A stretch of 64,000 nucleotides of DNA from Streptomyces sp. NBC_00162 (GCF_024611995.1 NZ_CP102509.1:3782001-3846000); one strand, 5' to 3'. Shown: positions 52,547-63,181, counted from the first letter of the stretch. Notes: a model not told the origin generated them from the sequence alone. Program-made: numbers and translations.

Positions 52547-53596
52547 GTGATCACTTCGCCGCCACGAAGCAGCACGCCGGACAACGCAACGGAGCGCACC
52601 GGCCCGGACGGGCACCCCACCCGCCCCACCCACCGCCGGAGCCCCGACGCCTCTCCGTACGTCGACCTCACCCGCGCCGAGTGGAGCGCCCTGCGCGAGC
52701 GGACCCCGCTGCCGCTCACCGCCGACGAGGTCGAGCGGCTGCGCGGCCTGGGCGACGTCATCGACCTCGACGAGGTCCGCGACGTCTACCTGCCGCTCTC
52801 CCGCCTCCTGAACCTGTACGTGGGCGCCACCAGCAATCTCCGCGGCACCCTCAACACCTTCCTCGGCGACGCCGGCAACGGGCACGGCGCCCAGCAGGGC
52901 ACCCCCTTCGTCATAGGGGTCGCCGGCTCGGTCGCCGTCGGCAAGTCCACCGTGGCCCGTCTGCTCCAGGCCCTGCTCGCGCGCTGGCCCGAGCACCCCC
53001 GCGTGGAGCTGGTCACGACCGACGGCTTCCTCTACCCGATGAAGGAGCTCCAGCGGCGCGGGCTCACCTCCCGCAAGGGCTTCCCGGAGTCCTACGACCG
53101 CCGCGCGCTCACCCGCTTCGTCGCCGACATCAAGGCCGGCAAGGACGAGGTCCGGGCCCCGGTCTACTCGCACCTGATCTACGACATCGTGCCCGGCGAG
53201 GAGCTCGTCGTACGCCGCCCGGACATCCTCATCGTCGAAGGCCTCAACGTGCTCCAGCCGGCCCTCCCCGGGACGGACGGCCGCACCCGCGTCGCCCTGG
53301 CCGACTACTTCGACTTCAGCGTCTACGTGGACGCGCGCCCCGAGGACATCGAGCGCTGGTACCTGGGCCGCTTCCGGAAGCTGCGCGAGACCGCCTTCCA
53401 GAATCCTTTCTCCTACTTCCGCAAGTACACCCAGGTCTCCGAGGAGGAGGCCATGGAGTACGCGCAGACGATGTGGCGGACCATCAACAAGCCCAACCTG
53501 CTGGAGAACGTGGCCCCCACCCGCGGCCGCGCCACCCTGGTCGTCCGCAAGGGACCGGACCACAAGGTGCAGAAGCTGAGCCTGCGCAAGCTCTAG
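52547..53596 (+). CDS. coaA: Pantothenate kinase, type I (CoaA)
   Basis: Phosphorylates pantothenate, first step of CoA synthesis. The 349-residue protein has a P-loop [12 protein letters not shown] (124-135, Lys133), TTDGFLYP, the substrate region YDIVPGE and VEGLNVLQP, and FFDFS-type strand [12 protein letters not shown]. The first ~35 residues are a Pro/Arg-rich extension. GTG start 6 nt after GACAAT (52535-52540): probably leaderless. Products feed AcpS (49.1 kb). Confidence 0.95.
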   Translation: MITSPPRSSTPDNATERTGPDGHPTRPTHRRSPDASPYVDLTRAEWSALRERTPLPLTADEVERLRGLGDVIDLDEVRDVYLPLSRLLNLYVGATSNLRGTLNTFLGDAGNGHGAQQGTPFVIGVAGSVAVGKSTVARLLQALLARWPEHPRVELVTTDGFLYPMKELQRRGLTSRKGFPESYDRRALTRFVADIKAGKDEVRAPVYSHLIYDIVPGEELVVRRPDILIVEGLNVLQPALPGTDGRTRVALADYFDFSVYVDARPEDIERWYLGRFRKLRETAFQNPFSYFRKYTQVSEEEAMEYAQTMWRTINKPNLLENVAPTRGRATLVVRKGPDHKVQKLSLRKL

Positions 53597-53612
53597 TGGT
53601 TAGGGTGCGGGC

Positions 53613-54584
53613 ATGCTGCATCTGCGGATGATCACCCCGCACCACCTCACGGAGCAGGTGGTGGAACTGATCGACCGGACGGTCGGTACCACTCATCTGG
53701 TCGTGCTGGACGGCGCCGCCCGCGATCCCCAGGGCGACCTGGTGCTGTGCGACGTCGCGCGCGAGGCGGCCGACGAACTGCTGCAGGAGATGCGCACGCT
53801 CGGCATCGGCGAGAGCGGTTCGATCGCCGTCGAGAACATCGACCTGTCGATCTCCAAGCGCGCCGACGACGCGGAGGAGGAGGCGCCGGGCGAGGCCGCC
53901 GACGCGGTGGTCTGGGAACAGCTCGCCGAGTCGACGCACGAGGAATCCACCCTCACGATCACCTACAGCGTCTTCATGATCGTGGCGACGATGATCGCGG
54001 CCTGCGGTGTGGTCCTGGACAACGCGATCCTGATCGTGGGCGCCATGGCGGTCGGCCCGGAGTTCGGCCCGCTCGCCGGCATCTGCACGGGCCTGGTGCA
54101 GCGCAGGCCGAGGCTCGCCGGGCGTTCGCTCTTCGCGCTGGTGGTCGGCTTCACGGCGGCGATCGCGGCCACGACTGTCTTCAGTCTGGCGATGGACGGG
54201 CTCGGCCTGTTCCACGAGGGAATGCTCGACAACCCACGGCCGAACACCAGCTTCATCTGGCAGCCCGACCCGTTCTCCTTCGTCGTGGCGCTGCTCGCGG
54301 GCGTGGCCGGCATGCTGTCGCTGACCTCGGCGAAGGCGGGCGCACTGGTCGGCGTGGCGATCTCCGTCACCACCGTCCCGGCGGGCGCCAACGCCGCCGT
54401 GGCACTCAGCTACGGGGACTTCGCCCAGATGTGGGGCTCGGGCGTCCAGCTGGCGCTCAACCTGGGCGGCATCATCCTCTCGGGCACGCTCACCCTCATC
54501 GCCTGGAAACTGCTGTGGCGCACCCAGCAGAGCCGGATGATCCGGAAGCCGGGTGCGCCACGCAGGCCGAGCGGGGCCGTTTAA
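53613..54584 (+). CDS. DUF389-family membrane protein
   Basis: A 323-residue protein with a soluble N-terminal domain (about 1-110, starting MLHLRMITPHHLTEQVVELI) and five to six membrane helices from about 115 on, including GAMAVGPEFGPLAGICTGLV, the conserved DUF389 stretch. Function unknown (transport or sensing has been proposed for the family). TAGGGT at 53601-53606 lies 6 nt before the ATG, so the transcript may be leaderless even though coaA ends only 16 nt before. Confidence 0.88.
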   Translation: MLHLRMITPHHLTEQVVELIDRTVGTTHLVVLDGAARDPQGDLVLCDVAREAADELLQEMRTLGIGESGSIAVENIDLSISKRADDAEEEAPGEAADAVVWEQLAESTHEESTLTITYSVFMIVATMIAACGVVLDNAILIVGAMAVGPEFGPLAGICTGLVQRRPRLAGRSLFALVVGFTAAIAATTVFSLAMDGLGLFHEGMLDNPRPNTSFIWQPDPFSFVVALLAGVAGMLSLTSAKAGALVGVAISVTTVPAGANAAVALSYGDFAQMWGSGVQLALNLGGIILSGTLTLIAWKLLWRTQQSRMIRKPGAPRRPSGAV

Positions 54585-54591
54585 GACCTGT

Positions 54592-55950
54592 CTAGCCGAG
54601 CGCCGACTTCACGGCGTCCGCGAGCCGGCCGGCGACCGAGCGCGCCTGCTCGATGTCGGCGGCCTCCACCATCACCCGTACGAGCGGCTCCGTACCGGAC
54701 GGACGGAGCAGCACCCGCCCGGTGGCGCCCAGCTCGCGCTCGGCGTCGGTCACCGCCGCGGCCAGCTCGCCGGAGGTCGCGACACGGGACTTGTCCACGT
54801 CGGGAACGTTGATCAGCACCTGCGGCAGCCGCTGCATGACGCCGGCCAGCTCCGCCAGGGACTTGCCGGTGGCCGCGACCCGCGCCGCCAGCAGCAGCCC
54901 GGTCAGCGTGCCGTCGCCGGTCGTCGCGTGGTCGAGGATGATCACGTGGCCGGACTGCTCGCCGCCCAGCGCGTAGCCGTGCTCCTTCATCGACTCCAGC
55001 ACGTACCGGTCGCCGACGCCGGTCTGCACGACGTGGATGCCCTCGCCCTCCATGGCCAGCTTGAAGCCCAGGTTGGACATCACGGTGCCGACCACGGTGT
55101 TCTCGCGCAGCTGCCCGGCCTCGCGCATGGCCAGTGCCAGCACCGCGAGGATCTGGTCGCCGTCGACCTCCGCGCCGGTGCCGTCCACGGCCAGGCAGCG
55201 GTCCGCGTCACCGTCGTGCGCGATGCCGAAGTCGGCGCCGTGCTCGATCACGGCGGCCTTGAGCAGGCCGAGGTGGGTGGAGCCGCAGCCGTCGTTGATG
55301 TTCAGGCCGTCCGGCTCGGCGCCGATCGTGACGATCTCCGCGCCGGCCCGGGCGAAGGCCTCGGGCGACACGTACGCGGCCGCGCCGTGCGCCTCGTCCA
55401 GGACGATCTTCAGGCCGTCGAGGCGGTTGGGGAGGACCCCGATCAGGTGGCCGACGTACTTCTCGAAGCCCTCGGTGTAGTCGGAGACGCGGCCGACTCC
55501 GGAGCCGGTGGGCCGGTCCCAGGGGGCGCCGGTGCGGTGCTCCTCGTAGACGGACTCGATGCGGTCCTCCAGCTCGTCGGCGAGCTTGTGGCCGCCGCGG
55601 GCGAAGAACTTGATGCCGTTGTCCGGCATGGCGTTGTGGCTGGCAGAGAGCATCACGCCGAGGTCGGCACCCAGCGCACCGGTGAGATACGCCACCGCCG
55701 GGGTGGGCAGCACACCGACGCGCAGGACGTCCACGCCCGCGCTCGCGAGGCCGGCCACGACCGCCGCCTCGAGGAATTCGCCGGAGGCACGGGGATCCCG
55801 GCCGACCACGGCCGTCGCCCGGTGGCCCGCGAAGGTGCCCGCCTCGGCCAGTACGTGGGCAGCCGCCACGGAGAGGCCGAGCGCGAGCTCCGCCGTCAGA
55901 TCCGCGTTGGCAACGCCGCGTACACCGTCCGTCCCGAAGAGTCGTCCCAC
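54592..55950 (-). CDS. glmM: Phosphoglucosamine mutase
   Basis: Converts glucosamine-6-P to glucosamine-1-P for UDP-GlcNAc. The 452-residue protein has the N-terminal [15 protein letters not shown], the phosphoserine loop MLSASHNAM (Ser104), the Mg loop DGDADRC, and the sugar-binding GGEQSGH. The GTG at 55950 has GGGAGG 6 nt upstream; in-frame starts further upstream (55974, 56040) would run through the rpsI terminator. It converges on the DUF389 gene (7 nt apart). Next step after glmS (49.5 kb). Confidence 0.96.
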   Translation of the reverse strand: MGRLFGTDGVRGVANADLTAELALGLSVAAAHVLAEAGTFAGHRATAVVGRDPRASGEFLEAAVVAGLASAGVDVLRVGVLPTPAVAYLTGALGADLGVMLSASHNAMPDNGIKFFARGGHKLADELEDRIESVYEEHRTGAPWDRPTGSGVGRVSDYTEGFEKYVGHLIGVLPNRLDGLKIVLDEAHGAAAYVSPEAFARAGAEIVTIGAEPDGLNINDGCGSTHLGLLKAAVIEHGADFGIAHDGDADRCLAVDGTGAEVDGDQILAVLALAMREAGQLRENTVVGTVMSNLGFKLAMEGEGIHVVQTGVGDRYVLESMKEHGYALGGEQSGHVIILDHATTGDGTLTGLLLAARVAATGKSLAELAGVMQRLPQVLINVPDVDKSRVATSGELAAAVTDAERELGATGRVLLRPSGTEPLVRVMVEAADIEQARSVAGRLADAVKSALG

Positions 55951-56024
55951 TGTTGTCCTCCCGAGTTTCTGCATCGCTTTGTGACCGCTTGTGACAGGTA
56001 TTTGCCGCTTGTGGCGGTAAACGA

Positions 56025-56061
56025 ACCGCCCCGGCAGCACGGAGAGTGCTGCCGGGGCGGT
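56025..56061 (-). terminator. Terminator of the rplM-rpsI operon
   Basis: A perfect 16-bp stem (ACCGCCCCGGCAGCAC with its complement, 56025-56040 and 56046-56061) with loop GGAGA, followed on the minus strand by TCGTTT. It stands 23 nt after the rpsI stop and before glmM. Confidence 0.9.
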
Positions 56062-56084
56062 CGTTGCAGAACAGCAGGCGCAGA

Positions 56085-56606
56085 TTAACGCTTGCTGTAC
56101 TGCGGAGCCTTACGGGCCTTCTTGAGACCGGCCTTCTTGCGCTCGACCGCACGGTCGTCGCGGGAGAGGAAGCCGGCCTTCTTCAGCGCCGGGCGGTTGT
56201 TGTCCACGTCCGCCTCGTTCAGCGCACGGGCCACACCAAGGCGCAGGGCGCCGGCCTGGCCGGAGACGCCGCCACCCGCGATGCGGGCGATGATGTCGTA
56301 GCGGTTGTCCAGCTCGAGGAGCTTGAACGGCTCGTTGACTTCCTGCTGGTGCACCTTGTTGGGGAAGTAGTCCTCAAGGGTGCGACCGTTGATCTTCCAC
56401 TTGCCGGTGCCCGGAACGATCCGGACGCGGGCGATGGCGTTCTTGCGACGGCCCAGGCCGGCGGCCGGCTGGGGGTCGCCGAAGCGACCGGCAAGGGACT
56501 CGGAGGTGTAGTCGCCCTCGACGACGACCTCAGACTCGCTGGTGTACTCCTCGACGTTGCCCTCGAACTCGTCGACGGGGGTCGTCTCGGCGGTGGTCTC
56601 GGCCAC
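56085..56606 (-). CDS. rpsI: 30S ribosomal protein S9
   Basis: A 173-residue S9 with an acidic N-terminal extension of ~45 residues typical of actinobacteria, then the conserved core [17 protein letters not shown] and the basic C-terminus ending [11 protein letters not shown], which reaches the P-site tRNA. It lies 42 nt after rplM in the conserved L13-S9 operon. Confidence 0.97.
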   Translation of the reverse strand: MAETTAETTPVDEFEGNVEEYTSESEVVVEGDYTSESLAGRFGDPQPAAGLGRRKNAIARVRIVPGTGKWKINGRTLEDYFPNKVHQQEVNEPFKLLELDNRYDIIARIAGGGVSGQAGALRLGVARALNEADVDNNRPALKKAGFLSRDDRAVERKKAGLKKARKAPQYSKR

Positions 56607-56648
56607 GATGCTCCTCAGAATTTTCTACGTCTTAGGGGGTGGCCGGAA

Positions 56649-57092
56649 CTACTGCGCGACCTGGGTGATCTCGAACGGCACCGGCTGCTGAGCAGCGTGG
56701 GGGTGCTGGTCGCCCGAGTAGACCTTCAGCTTCGAGAGCATCTGACGGCCCAGGGTGTTCTTGGGGAGCATGCCCTTGATGGCCTTCTCGACGGCCTTCT
56801 CCGGGTTGTTCGCCAGGAGGTCGTCGTAGCGCACCGAGCGGAGGCCGCCCGGGTAGCCGGAGTGGCGGTACGCCATCTTCTGGGTCGCCTTGTTGCCGGA
56901 CAGGTGAACCTTGTCGGCGTTGACGATGATGACGAAGTCGCCCATGTCCATGTGGGGGGCGTAAGTCGGCTTGTGCTTACCCCGCAGGAGGGCAGCGGCC
57001 TGGGTCGCCAGACGGCCGAGGACAACGTCCTGGGCGTCGATGACGAGCCACTGGCGCGAGATGTCGCCGGGCTTGGGGCTGAACGTACGCAC
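56649..57092 (-). CDS. rplM: 50S ribosomal protein L13
   Basis: A 147-residue L13: [39 protein letters not shown], and the C-terminal [22 protein letters not shown] start at 57092 with GAAGCGAAGG upstream. The 232-nt leader (57093-57324) contains an inverted repeat GGGCTTGCGCCC near 57130 and probably the operon promoter, which I could not place with confidence. Confidence 0.97.
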   Translation of the reverse strand: MRTFSPKPGDISRQWLVIDAQDVVLGRLATQAAALLRGKHKPTYAPHMDMGDFVIIVNADKVHLSGNKATQKMAYRHSGYPGGLRSVRYDDLLANNPEKAVEKAIKGMLPKNTLGRQMLSKLKVYSGDQHPHAAQQPVPFEITQVAQ

Positions 57093-57324
57093 GCGTATGC
57101 CTTCGCTTCTTCAGTGGTGGTATCCCAAAGGGCGCAAGCCCCACGGGAAGGTCCTGACAGGGTCACCACGGACGATCACGACAGCCCTCAATCACAACGG
57201 GGACGCAACCCGTGTGAACTGCTGGTCATCGGTCCGGTGGACCGGCGCAAGGCCCTTTCACGTGAGAATGAGAAAGCCAATACGCATAACAAACCAGCAG
57301 GATACCCAAGCAGACCCGAACGGG

Positions 57325-58605
57325 TCAAAACGCGGTCCGCGATGCCGATTCTGCTGGCGTCGCGGCGCACTCCGGTTTGGTCCTGGGTGGGGACCCCGCA
57401 GTTGTTACGGGTCCCAGAGTAACCCGCCCGGAGCGCAGCGCACGACGCGCCAGCAGAATCGCGAGCCCGCACAGGGTGGCGCAGTCCTTGAAGGCGCGCC
57501 GTTTGTGGGCCAGCTCCGACGGCCACGGGAGCAGGGCCACCTGGGGCGTCAGTGCCAGCCAGAACCAGGGCGAGCGGGGCATCGAGCCCGGCCGCACCCC
57601 CGAGGCCAGCAGTACCGGCAGCACCACCAGCAGGTAGTGGTCGAAGGACGGCCGCGAGACCAGGAATGCGGCGAGCATCACCATGCAGGCCGTCTCCACG
57701 AGCCGCAGCTCTCCCCCGTCCGTCTCGTCGTGTTCCCCGCCGCCTTCGGCGGACTCCGGCCGCCGCCACCGCGTCCAGGCCGCCCACAGCCCGGCCCCCG
57801 CCCCCGCGAAGGCCACCAGCACCGCCAGCGGCTCCGGCACGCCCAGCCGCGGCAGCACCGCTATCGGCGAGGCGTCCCACGGCAGTGCGTACGCGTCCTG
57901 CCCCTGGAGCAGGAACGGCAGGGTCTTGGTGAAGAACAGCGACGGGCTCGGCATCATCAGCGCGCCAGCCAGCGAGAGCCCCAGCGGCACCAGCACGGCC
58001 GCGGCCAGCCCGCGCCACCGCCGGGCGATCAGGAAGACCAGCCCGACGGGCACGAGCATCGGCTTGCAGGCGATCGCCAGCCCGACGACCAGGCCGGCCG
58101 CCCCCCAGTGGCGCCGGTGCGCGAGCAGCAGCGCGACCGGCAGCGCGGCCGCCGAGATGGCCGTCCAGTTGCCGATGAGCACGAGGTTCACGTACGGCTT
58201 GTAGGCCAGGGCCAGCACCGGGAACCCGACGACCGCGAACCGCGAGCGCAGCGGCACCGAGAACAGCCGCAGCGCGGCCAGCCAGCCGATGCCCAGCAGC
58301 CCGGACATCCCGACCGGCAGGCACCACCGCAGCGCCGTCTGCGGCAGCAGCGCCTCCGGGACGGCCATGAGCACGGCGCTGGGCAGGTACAGGAATCGCT
58401 TGTCCTCGTACGGGGAGCCGCCCGCCAGGAGCGTCTCCGCCGCCTTGACCACGAAGGCGTTGTCCGAGCCCCAGTTCTCCCGCAGGCTCGTGGAGACGCA
58501 GACCCCCAGGACCACCGCGAGGGAGACGAGCTGCCAGGGCCGGGACGCGGGCCGCAGCAGCCAGTCGATCAGCCGGTTTCCGGAGCTGTGGTTCTCCCAC
58601 TTCAT
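57325..58605 (-). CDS. Glycosyltransferase family 87-like membrane protein (probable mannosyltransferase)
   Basis: A 426-residue polytopic protein with about nine membrane helices. Its pattern resembles GT87 (DUF2029) polyprenyl-phosphate mannosyltransferases: an acidic residue after the first helix (RENWGSDNAFV), FLYLPSAVLMAVPEA, and FFTKTLPFLL with later GLAIACKPMLVPVGL. The start at 58605 has TAGCAT on the minus strand at 58613-58618, 7 nt before it, and no Shine-Dalgarno, so it is probably leaderless; an in-frame start nine codons upstream exists. The sugar and acceptor are unknown. Confidence 0.82.
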   Translation of the reverse strand: MKWENHSSGNRLIDWLLRPASRPWQLVSLAVVLGVCVSTSLRENWGSDNAFVVKAAETLLAGGSPYEDKRFLYLPSAVLMAVPEALLPQTALRWCLPVGMSGLLGIGWLAALRLFSVPLRSRFAVVGFPVLALAYKPYVNLVLIGNWTAISAAALPVALLLAHRRHWGAAGLVVGLAIACKPMLVPVGLVFLIARRWRGLAAAVLVPLGLSLAGALMMPSPSLFFTKTLPFLLQGQDAYALPWDASPIAVLPRLGVPEPLAVLVAFAGAGAGLWAAWTRWRRPESAEGGGEHDETDGGELRLVETACMVMLAAFLVSRPSFDHYLLVVLPVLLASGVRPGSMPRSPWFWLALTPQVALLPWPSELAHKRRAFKDCATLCGLAILLARRALRSGRVTLGPVTTAGSPPRTKPECAATPAESASRTAF

Positions 58606-58672
58606 GAGCCAGATGCTAGGCCGCAGGCCCACTACGCCTCCCCCTCACTCCGACCGAGGGGGCGGTCTCCCC

Positions 58673-58720
58673 CTAGCGCTTCCGCTCGACTCTACGTTCG
58701 TCCCAGACGGGCTCCTGAGA
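58673..58720 (-). pseudogene. Remnant duplicate of the ABC-F gene 3' end
   Basis: On the minus strand 58720-58673 reads QEPVWDERRVERKR stop, which repeats the last 14 residues of the ABC-F gene (QEPVWDERRVERRR stop at 58825). The DNA differs at several third positions and the stop is TAG not TGA, so the copy has diverged with the protein kept, which implies that it was coding. It lies 104 nt beyond the present ABC-F stop. No further upstream homology to the gene is visible apart from GGGAG-like bases. Confidence 0.6.
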
Positions 58721-58824
58721 CCCCTCCCCACCGCCGCCCTCGCACCCCTCGGCCCCAGGGGGCCTCAGGGGCTTCGGACGGCTGCGCCGGACTCCGTCCG
58801 TCGAACGGGGGCCGACCGCACGTC

Positions 58825-60444
58825 TCAGCGGCGGCGCTCGACGCGTCGCTCGTCCCAGACGGGCTCCTGAGTCTCCCGCACAACACCGTCCGAACCGAAG
58901 ACCAGGTAACGGTCAAAAGTGCGCGCGAACCAGCGGTCGTGTGTGACACACAGCACAGTGCCGTCGTACGCCTCCAGGCCGTCCTGGAGGGCCTCCGCGG
59001 ACTCCAGGTCCAGGTTGTCCGTCGGCTCGTCCAGCAGCAGCGCCGTGGTCCCCGCCAGCTCCAGCAGCAGGATCTGGAAGCGCGCCTGCTGGCCGCCCGA
59101 GAGCTTCTCGAACGGCTGGTCGCCCTGACGCTCCAGCTCGTAGCGGCGCAGTGCGCCCATCGCCTGGCCGAGCGGCTTGGCGGCCTCCGTCCACAGGATG
59201 TCGACGAGGGTGCGCCCGAAGAGCTCCGGGTGCGCGTGCGTCTGCGCGAAGTGGCCGGGTACCACGCGGGCGCCCAGCTTCCAGGTGCCGGTGTGCTTGA
59301 CGTCCTCGCCCGCCATCAGGCGCAGGAAGTGCGATTTGCCGGAGCCGTTCGATCCGAGGACCGCGACCCGCTCCCCGTAGAAGACCTCCAGGGAGAACGG
59401 CTTCATCAGCCCGGTCAGTTCGAGGTTCTCGACGGTGAGCGCGCGCACGCCCGTACGCCCGCCCTTGAGCCGCATCTTGATGTCCTGCTCGCGCGGCGGC
59501 TCCGGGGGCGGGCCGGCCTCCTCGAACTTCTGGAAGCGGGTCTGCATCGCCCGGTAGCGCGAGGCCATGTCGGGGCTGGACGCGGCCTGGTTGCGCAGTC
59601 GCAGCACCAGCGCCCGCAGCCGGGCGTGCTCCTCGTCCCAGCGGCGCTTGAGCTCCTCGAAGCGCGCGAATCGCTCCTTGCGGGCGTCGTGGAAGGTGGC
59701 GAAGCCCTCGCCGTGCACCCACACGTCCGAACCGTTCGGGCTCGCCTCCAGGCTGATGATCTTCTCCGCAGCCTGGGTCAGCAGCTCCCGGTCGTGCGAG
59801 ACGAAGAGCACCGTCTTGCGGGTGGCCGCCAGCTGCTCCTCCAGCCACCGCTTGCCCGGGACGTCCAGGTAGTTGTCGGGCTCGTCGAGCAGCAGCACCT
59901 CGTCCGGCCCGCGCAGCAGCGCCTCCAGAACCAGGCGCTTCTGCTCACCGCCGGAGAGCGTGCGCACCTCGCGGAACTGCGCGGTGTCGTACGGGATCGC
60001 CAGCGCGGCCATGGTGCAGACGTCCCAGAGCGTCTCGGCCTCGTAGCCCTGTACGTCGGCCCAGTCGCTGAGCGCCTGCGCGTACGCCATCTGGGCGGCC
60101 TCGTCGTCCACCGTCAGGATCAGCTGCTCGGCGCGGTCCACGGCCTTCGCGGCTTCCCGGATCCGCGGCTGGGCCACCGAGACCAGCAGGTCCCGTACGG
60201 TCGTCTCGTCCCGGACCGAGCCCACGAACTGCGACATCACGCCGAGCCCGCCGCTGACGGTCACGCCGCCGCCGTGCGGCTGCAGCTCGCCGGAGATCAT
60301 CTTCAGCAGCGTGGTCTTGCCGGCACCGTTCGCCCCGACCAGGGCGACGACCGAACCCTCCCCCACCCGGAAGGAGACGTCGGGGAGCAGTACCCGCCCG
60401 TCGGGAAGGTAGTACTCCAGGTGGCTGGCTTCGAGATGTCCCAT
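58825..60444 (-). CDS. ABC-F family ATPase
   Basis: A soluble protein of 539 residues with two ABC cassettes and no membrane domain. First Walker A VGANGAGKTTLL (about 36-47), signature LSGGEQKRL; second Walker A LGSNGSGKSHFL and LSGGQQARF. A linker with an Arg/Glu-rich helix joins them. ABC-F proteins act on the ribosome (translation factor or antibiotic protection); which this is cannot be told, though its presence in the conserved core favours a housekeeping role. The start at 60444 (MGHLEA) is three codons after another ATG. C-terminal tail is basic (RRVERRR). Confidence 0.92.
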   Translation of the reverse strand: MGHLEASHLEYYLPDGRVLLPDVSFRVGEGSVVALVGANGAGKTTLLKMISGELQPHGGGVTVSGGLGVMSQFVGSVRDETTVRDLLVSVAQPRIREAAKAVDRAEQLILTVDDEAAQMAYAQALSDWADVQGYEAETLWDVCTMAALAIPYDTAQFREVRTLSGGEQKRLVLEALLRGPDEVLLLDEPDNYLDVPGKRWLEEQLAATRKTVLFVSHDRELLTQAAEKIISLEASPNGSDVWVHGEGFATFHDARKERFARFEELKRRWDEEHARLRALVLRLRNQAASSPDMASRYRAMQTRFQKFEEAGPPPEPPREQDIKMRLKGGRTGVRALTVENLELTGLMKPFSLEVFYGERVAVLGSNGSGKSHFLRLMAGEDVKHTGTWKLGARVVPGHFAQTHAHPELFGRTLVDILWTEAAKPLGQAMGALRRYELERQGDQPFEKLSGGQQARFQILLLELAGTTALLLDEPTDNLDLESAEALQDGLEAYDGTVLCVTHDRWFARTFDRYLVFGSDGVVRETQEPVWDERRVERRR

Positions 60445-60525
60445 GCCGCGCATTGTCCAGGTCCGGCCGCGATCCGCCCAAACGAGTTAGTCCCCCGGCT
60501 ACCGCCGGGAGGTGCCCCCAGCCCG

Positions 60526-61377
60526 TCAGCAGCAGCCGGCGCCCGGGAGGGTCCGCACGTTCCGCGCTTCCTTGCTGCGGGCGGCCAGCAGCTCGTCGGC
60601 CGGGTAGCCGACCTCCTCCAGGGTGAGCCCGTGCGGCTTGACCACGTGCACCGAGGAGTCCCGTACGGCCGCCTCCAGCACCTTGCCGGGCCAGTCGGTG
60701 GGCCGGTGCCCGTCGCCGACGTGCAGCAGGGCGCCGACCAGCGAGCGGACCATGTTGTGGCAGAAGGCGTCGGCGCGCACGGTCGCGGTGATGATCCCGT
60801 CCTCGGCGCGCTCCCAGCTGAGCTGCTGGAGCGTACGGATGGTCGTGGCACCCTCGCGCTTCTTGCAGTACGCGGCGAAGTCGTGCTCGCCGAGCAGCGG
60901 GGCGGCGGCCTCGTTCATGGCGTCGACGTCGAGGGGCCACTGGTGCCACAGGACGTGACCGCGGCGCAGCGGGTCCACCCCGCCCTGGTGGTCGCCCACG
61001 CGGTAGGCGTAGCGGCGCCAGATGGCCGAGAAGCGCGCGTTGAAGCCCTGGGGGGCCTCCGCGGCCTTCCACACCCGGATGTCGTGCGGCAGCCGGCCGG
61101 CGAGGCGGCGCAGCAGCTTGTCGTGGTGCTCGGCCCACACCTCTTCGGCCAGGTCGAACTGCGCGACCTGGCCGCGGGCGTGCACGCCCGCGTCCGTACG
61201 TCCGGCCACGGTCAGCTCGACCGGATCGGACAGCCGCATCACGGTCTGCAGGGCCGATTCCAGCTCGCCCTGGACGGTCCGCAGCACGCGCTGCTTCGCC
61301 CAGCCGGAGAAGTCCTTGCCGTCGTAGCTCAGGTCCAGCCGCACCCGGACGTGCCCGGGCTCCACCTCGTCACTCAC
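60526..61377 (-). CDS. truA: tRNA pseudouridine(38-40) synthase
   Basis: Makes pseudouridine in the tRNA anticodon arm. The 283-residue protein has the catalytic [13 protein letters not shown] (Asp62) and [18 protein letters not shown] start at 61377 with GAGGA 8 nt upstream. It follows rplQ by 102 nt, with the rplQ terminator between, a common order at the end of the alpha operon. Ends in GAGCC. Confidence 0.95.
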   Translation of the reverse strand: MSDEVEPGHVRVRLDLSYDGKDFSGWAKQRVLRTVQGELESALQTVMRLSDPVELTVAGRTDAGVHARGQVAQFDLAEEVWAEHHDKLLRRLAGRLPHDIRVWKAAEAPQGFNARFSAIWRRYAYRVGDHQGGVDPLRRGHVLWHQWPLDVDAMNEAAAPLLGEHDFAAYCKKREGATTIRTLQQLSWERAEDGIITATVRADAFCHNMVRSLVGALLHVGDGHRPTDWPGKVLEAAVRDSSVHVVKPHGLTLEEVGYPADELLAARSKEARNVRTLPGAGCC

Positions 61378-61410
61378 GTGACAGATCCTCTCAGAAGCTC
61401 AGAAATGCAG

Positions 61411-61443
61411 AACGGGCCCGCCCCCGGAAGGGGCGGGCCCGTT
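61411..61443 (-). terminator. Terminator of the rpsM-rplQ operon
   Basis: A perfect 14-bp stem AACGGGCCCGCCCC with its complement (61411-61424 and 61430-61443), loop CGGAA, 36 nt after the rplQ stop. A smaller hairpin GATCCCG/CGGGATC (61465-61481) overlaps the rplQ stop. Confidence 0.85.
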
Positions 61444-61479
61444 CAAAGCCGATCAAGCAAGCTCGATCCCGAAGCGGGA

Positions 61480-61953
61480 TCAGGCCTCCTTGGTCTCCTC
61501 GGCGGGGGTCTCGGTGGCCTCGGCCTTGGCCTCCGCCTCCTTCACCGCGCGCTTGGTGGCGGCCTCGGCCTCACCAGTGGCCTGCTGGGCGACCGTCAGG
61601 GCCTCGACCAGCTCGATGACGGCCATCGGGGCGTTGTCGCCACGACGGTTGCCGATCTTGGTGATGCGCGTGTAACCACCGGGGCGGTTCTCGTAGCGCG
61701 GGGCGATCTCGGTGAACAGCGTGTGCACGATGCTCTTGTCCGTGATCGTCTGCAGCACCAGGCGACGGTTGTGGATGTCGCCCTTCTTGGCCTTGGTGAC
61801 CAGACGCTCGGCGTAGGGACGCAGGCGACGGGCCTTGGCCTCGGTGGTGGTGATGCGGCCGTGCTCGAAGAGCGACTTCGCGAGGTTCGCGAGGAGGTGC
61901 TTCTCGTGCGCGGCGCTGCCGCCCAGACGGGCACCCTTTGCGGGACGCGGCAT
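61480..61953 (-). CDS. rplQ: 50S ribosomal protein L17
   Basis: A 157-residue L17: [16 protein letters not shown] N-terminus ([19 protein letters not shown]), [19 protein letters not shown] and the [20 protein letters not shown] core; an Ala/Glu/Lys tail is an actinobacterial extension of ~35 residues. It lies 89 nt after rpoA and ends the operon. Confidence 0.97.
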   Translation of the reverse strand: MPRPAKGARLGGSAAHEKHLLANLAKSLFEHGRITTTEAKARRLRPYAERLVTKAKKGDIHNRRLVLQTITDKSIVHTLFTEIAPRYENRPGGYTRITKIGNRRGDNAPMAVIELVEALTVAQQATGEAEAATKRAVKEAEAKAEATETPAEETKEA

Positions 61954-62042
61954 GGTGTTACTCCTTCATATCTGCACCGGCCGTGTCAGGTACCGGTGTC
62001 AGTTCCCCCGAGGCGGATGCCGCGGGAAAGTCTTCGTACTGC

Positions 62043-63065
62043 TTAGTACTGCTCGGTCTCGACGAAACCGGCGTCCGCGTCGTCGTCGGCGCCGAAGGCG
62101 TCGGCAGCGGCGGTCGGGTCGAATCCGGGCGGGCTGTCCTTGAGGGCCAGGCCCATGCCGGCCAGCTTCGCCTTGACCTCGTCGATCGACTTCGCACCGA
62201 AGTTGCGGATGTCGAGCAGGTCGGCCTCGGAGCGGGCGACGAGCTCACCCACGGAGTGGATGCCCTCGCGCTTGAGGCAGTTGTACGACCGAACGGTGAG
62301 CTCGAGCTCCTCGATCGGCAGCGCCAGATCGGCGGCCAGGGCGGCGTCCGTGGGGGACGGGCCCATGTCGATGCCCTCGGCGTCGATGTTGAGCTCGCGC
62401 GCCAGGCCGAACAGCTCGACCAGGGTCTTGCCGGCGGACGCCATGGCGTCGCGCGGGCGCATGGCCTGCTTGGTCTCGACGTCGACGATCAGCTTGTCGA
62501 AGTCGGTGCGCTGCTCGACTCGGGTCGCCTCGACCTTGTAGGTGACCTTGAGGACCGGGCTGTAGATGGAGTCGATCGGGATGCGACCGATCTCCTGGCC
62601 CAGCTGCTTGTTCTGGACGGCGGAGACGTAGCCGCGACCGCGCTCGACGGTCAGCTCCATCTCCAGCTTGCCCTTGCCGTTGAGCGTGGCGAGGACCAGG
62701 TCCGGGTTGTGCACCTCGACACCGGCCGGGGGCGCGATGTCGGCAGCGGTGACCAGGCCGGGCCCCTGCTTGCGCAGGTACATCACGACCGGCTCGTCGT
62801 GCTCCGAGGAGACGACCAGCTGCTTGATGTTGAGGATGATGTCGGTGACGTCTTCCTTGACACCCGGCACGGTGGTGAACTCGTGCAGGACGCCGTCCAC
62901 GCGGATGCTGGTGACAGCGGCACCCGGGATCGAGGACAGGAGCGTACGGCGCAGGGAGTTACCGAGGGTGTAGCCGAAGCCCGGCTCCAGCGGCTCGATC
63001 ACGAACCGCGAGCGGTACTCGTCGACGACCTCTTCGGTCAGCGAAGGACGCTGAGCGATAAGCAT
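62043..63065 (-). CDS. rpoA: DNA-directed RNA polymerase subunit alpha
   Basis: A 340-residue alpha subunit. N-terminal domain with [20 protein letters not shown] (assembly), and C-terminal domain with [20 protein letters not shown] (UP-element and activator contacts). It ends with an acidic tail ([16 protein letters not shown]). It lies 150 nt after rpsK; a strong hairpin at 63148-63181 stands in that gap. Confidence 0.98.
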   Translation of the reverse strand: MLIAQRPSLTEEVVDEYRSRFVIEPLEPGFGYTLGNSLRRTLLSSIPGAAVTSIRVDGVLHEFTTVPGVKEDVTDIILNIKQLVVSSEHDEPVVMYLRKQGPGLVTAADIAPPAGVEVHNPDLVLATLNGKGKLEMELTVERGRGYVSAVQNKQLGQEIGRIPIDSIYSPVLKVTYKVEATRVEQRTDFDKLIVDVETKQAMRPRDAMASAGKTLVELFGLARELNIDAEGIDMGPSPTDAALAADLALPIEELELTVRSYNCLKREGIHSVGELVARSEADLLDIRNFGAKSIDEVKAKLAGMGLALKDSPPGFDPTAAADAFGADDDADAGFVETEQY

Positions 63066-63147
63066 GTCTGTGTTCCTTCATTCGTGGACGCCCACTATTT
63101 GACGCCCGACGGGACGCCGTACCGGAGTACGGCTACTGCAAGGGTAC

Positions 63148-63181
63148 GGGCGGCACGGCCCCCGAAGGGGTCGTACCGCCC
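63148..63181. promoter_or_regulatory. Hairpin between rpsK and rpoA
   Basis: A stem of 15 pairs with one mismatch and one wobble (63148-63162 with 63167-63181), loop CGAA. There is no U-tract, so it is more likely an mRNA-processing or stability element, or a partial terminator, than the end of the operon. Confidence 0.5.

Noticed and set aside
56971..62046. Very long open frame on the plus strand opposite ribosomal and ABC-F genes
   Set aside because: It is antisense to recognised genes and its sequence has the Arg/Gly/His-rich composition of a shadow frame in high-GC DNA; no motif is present.
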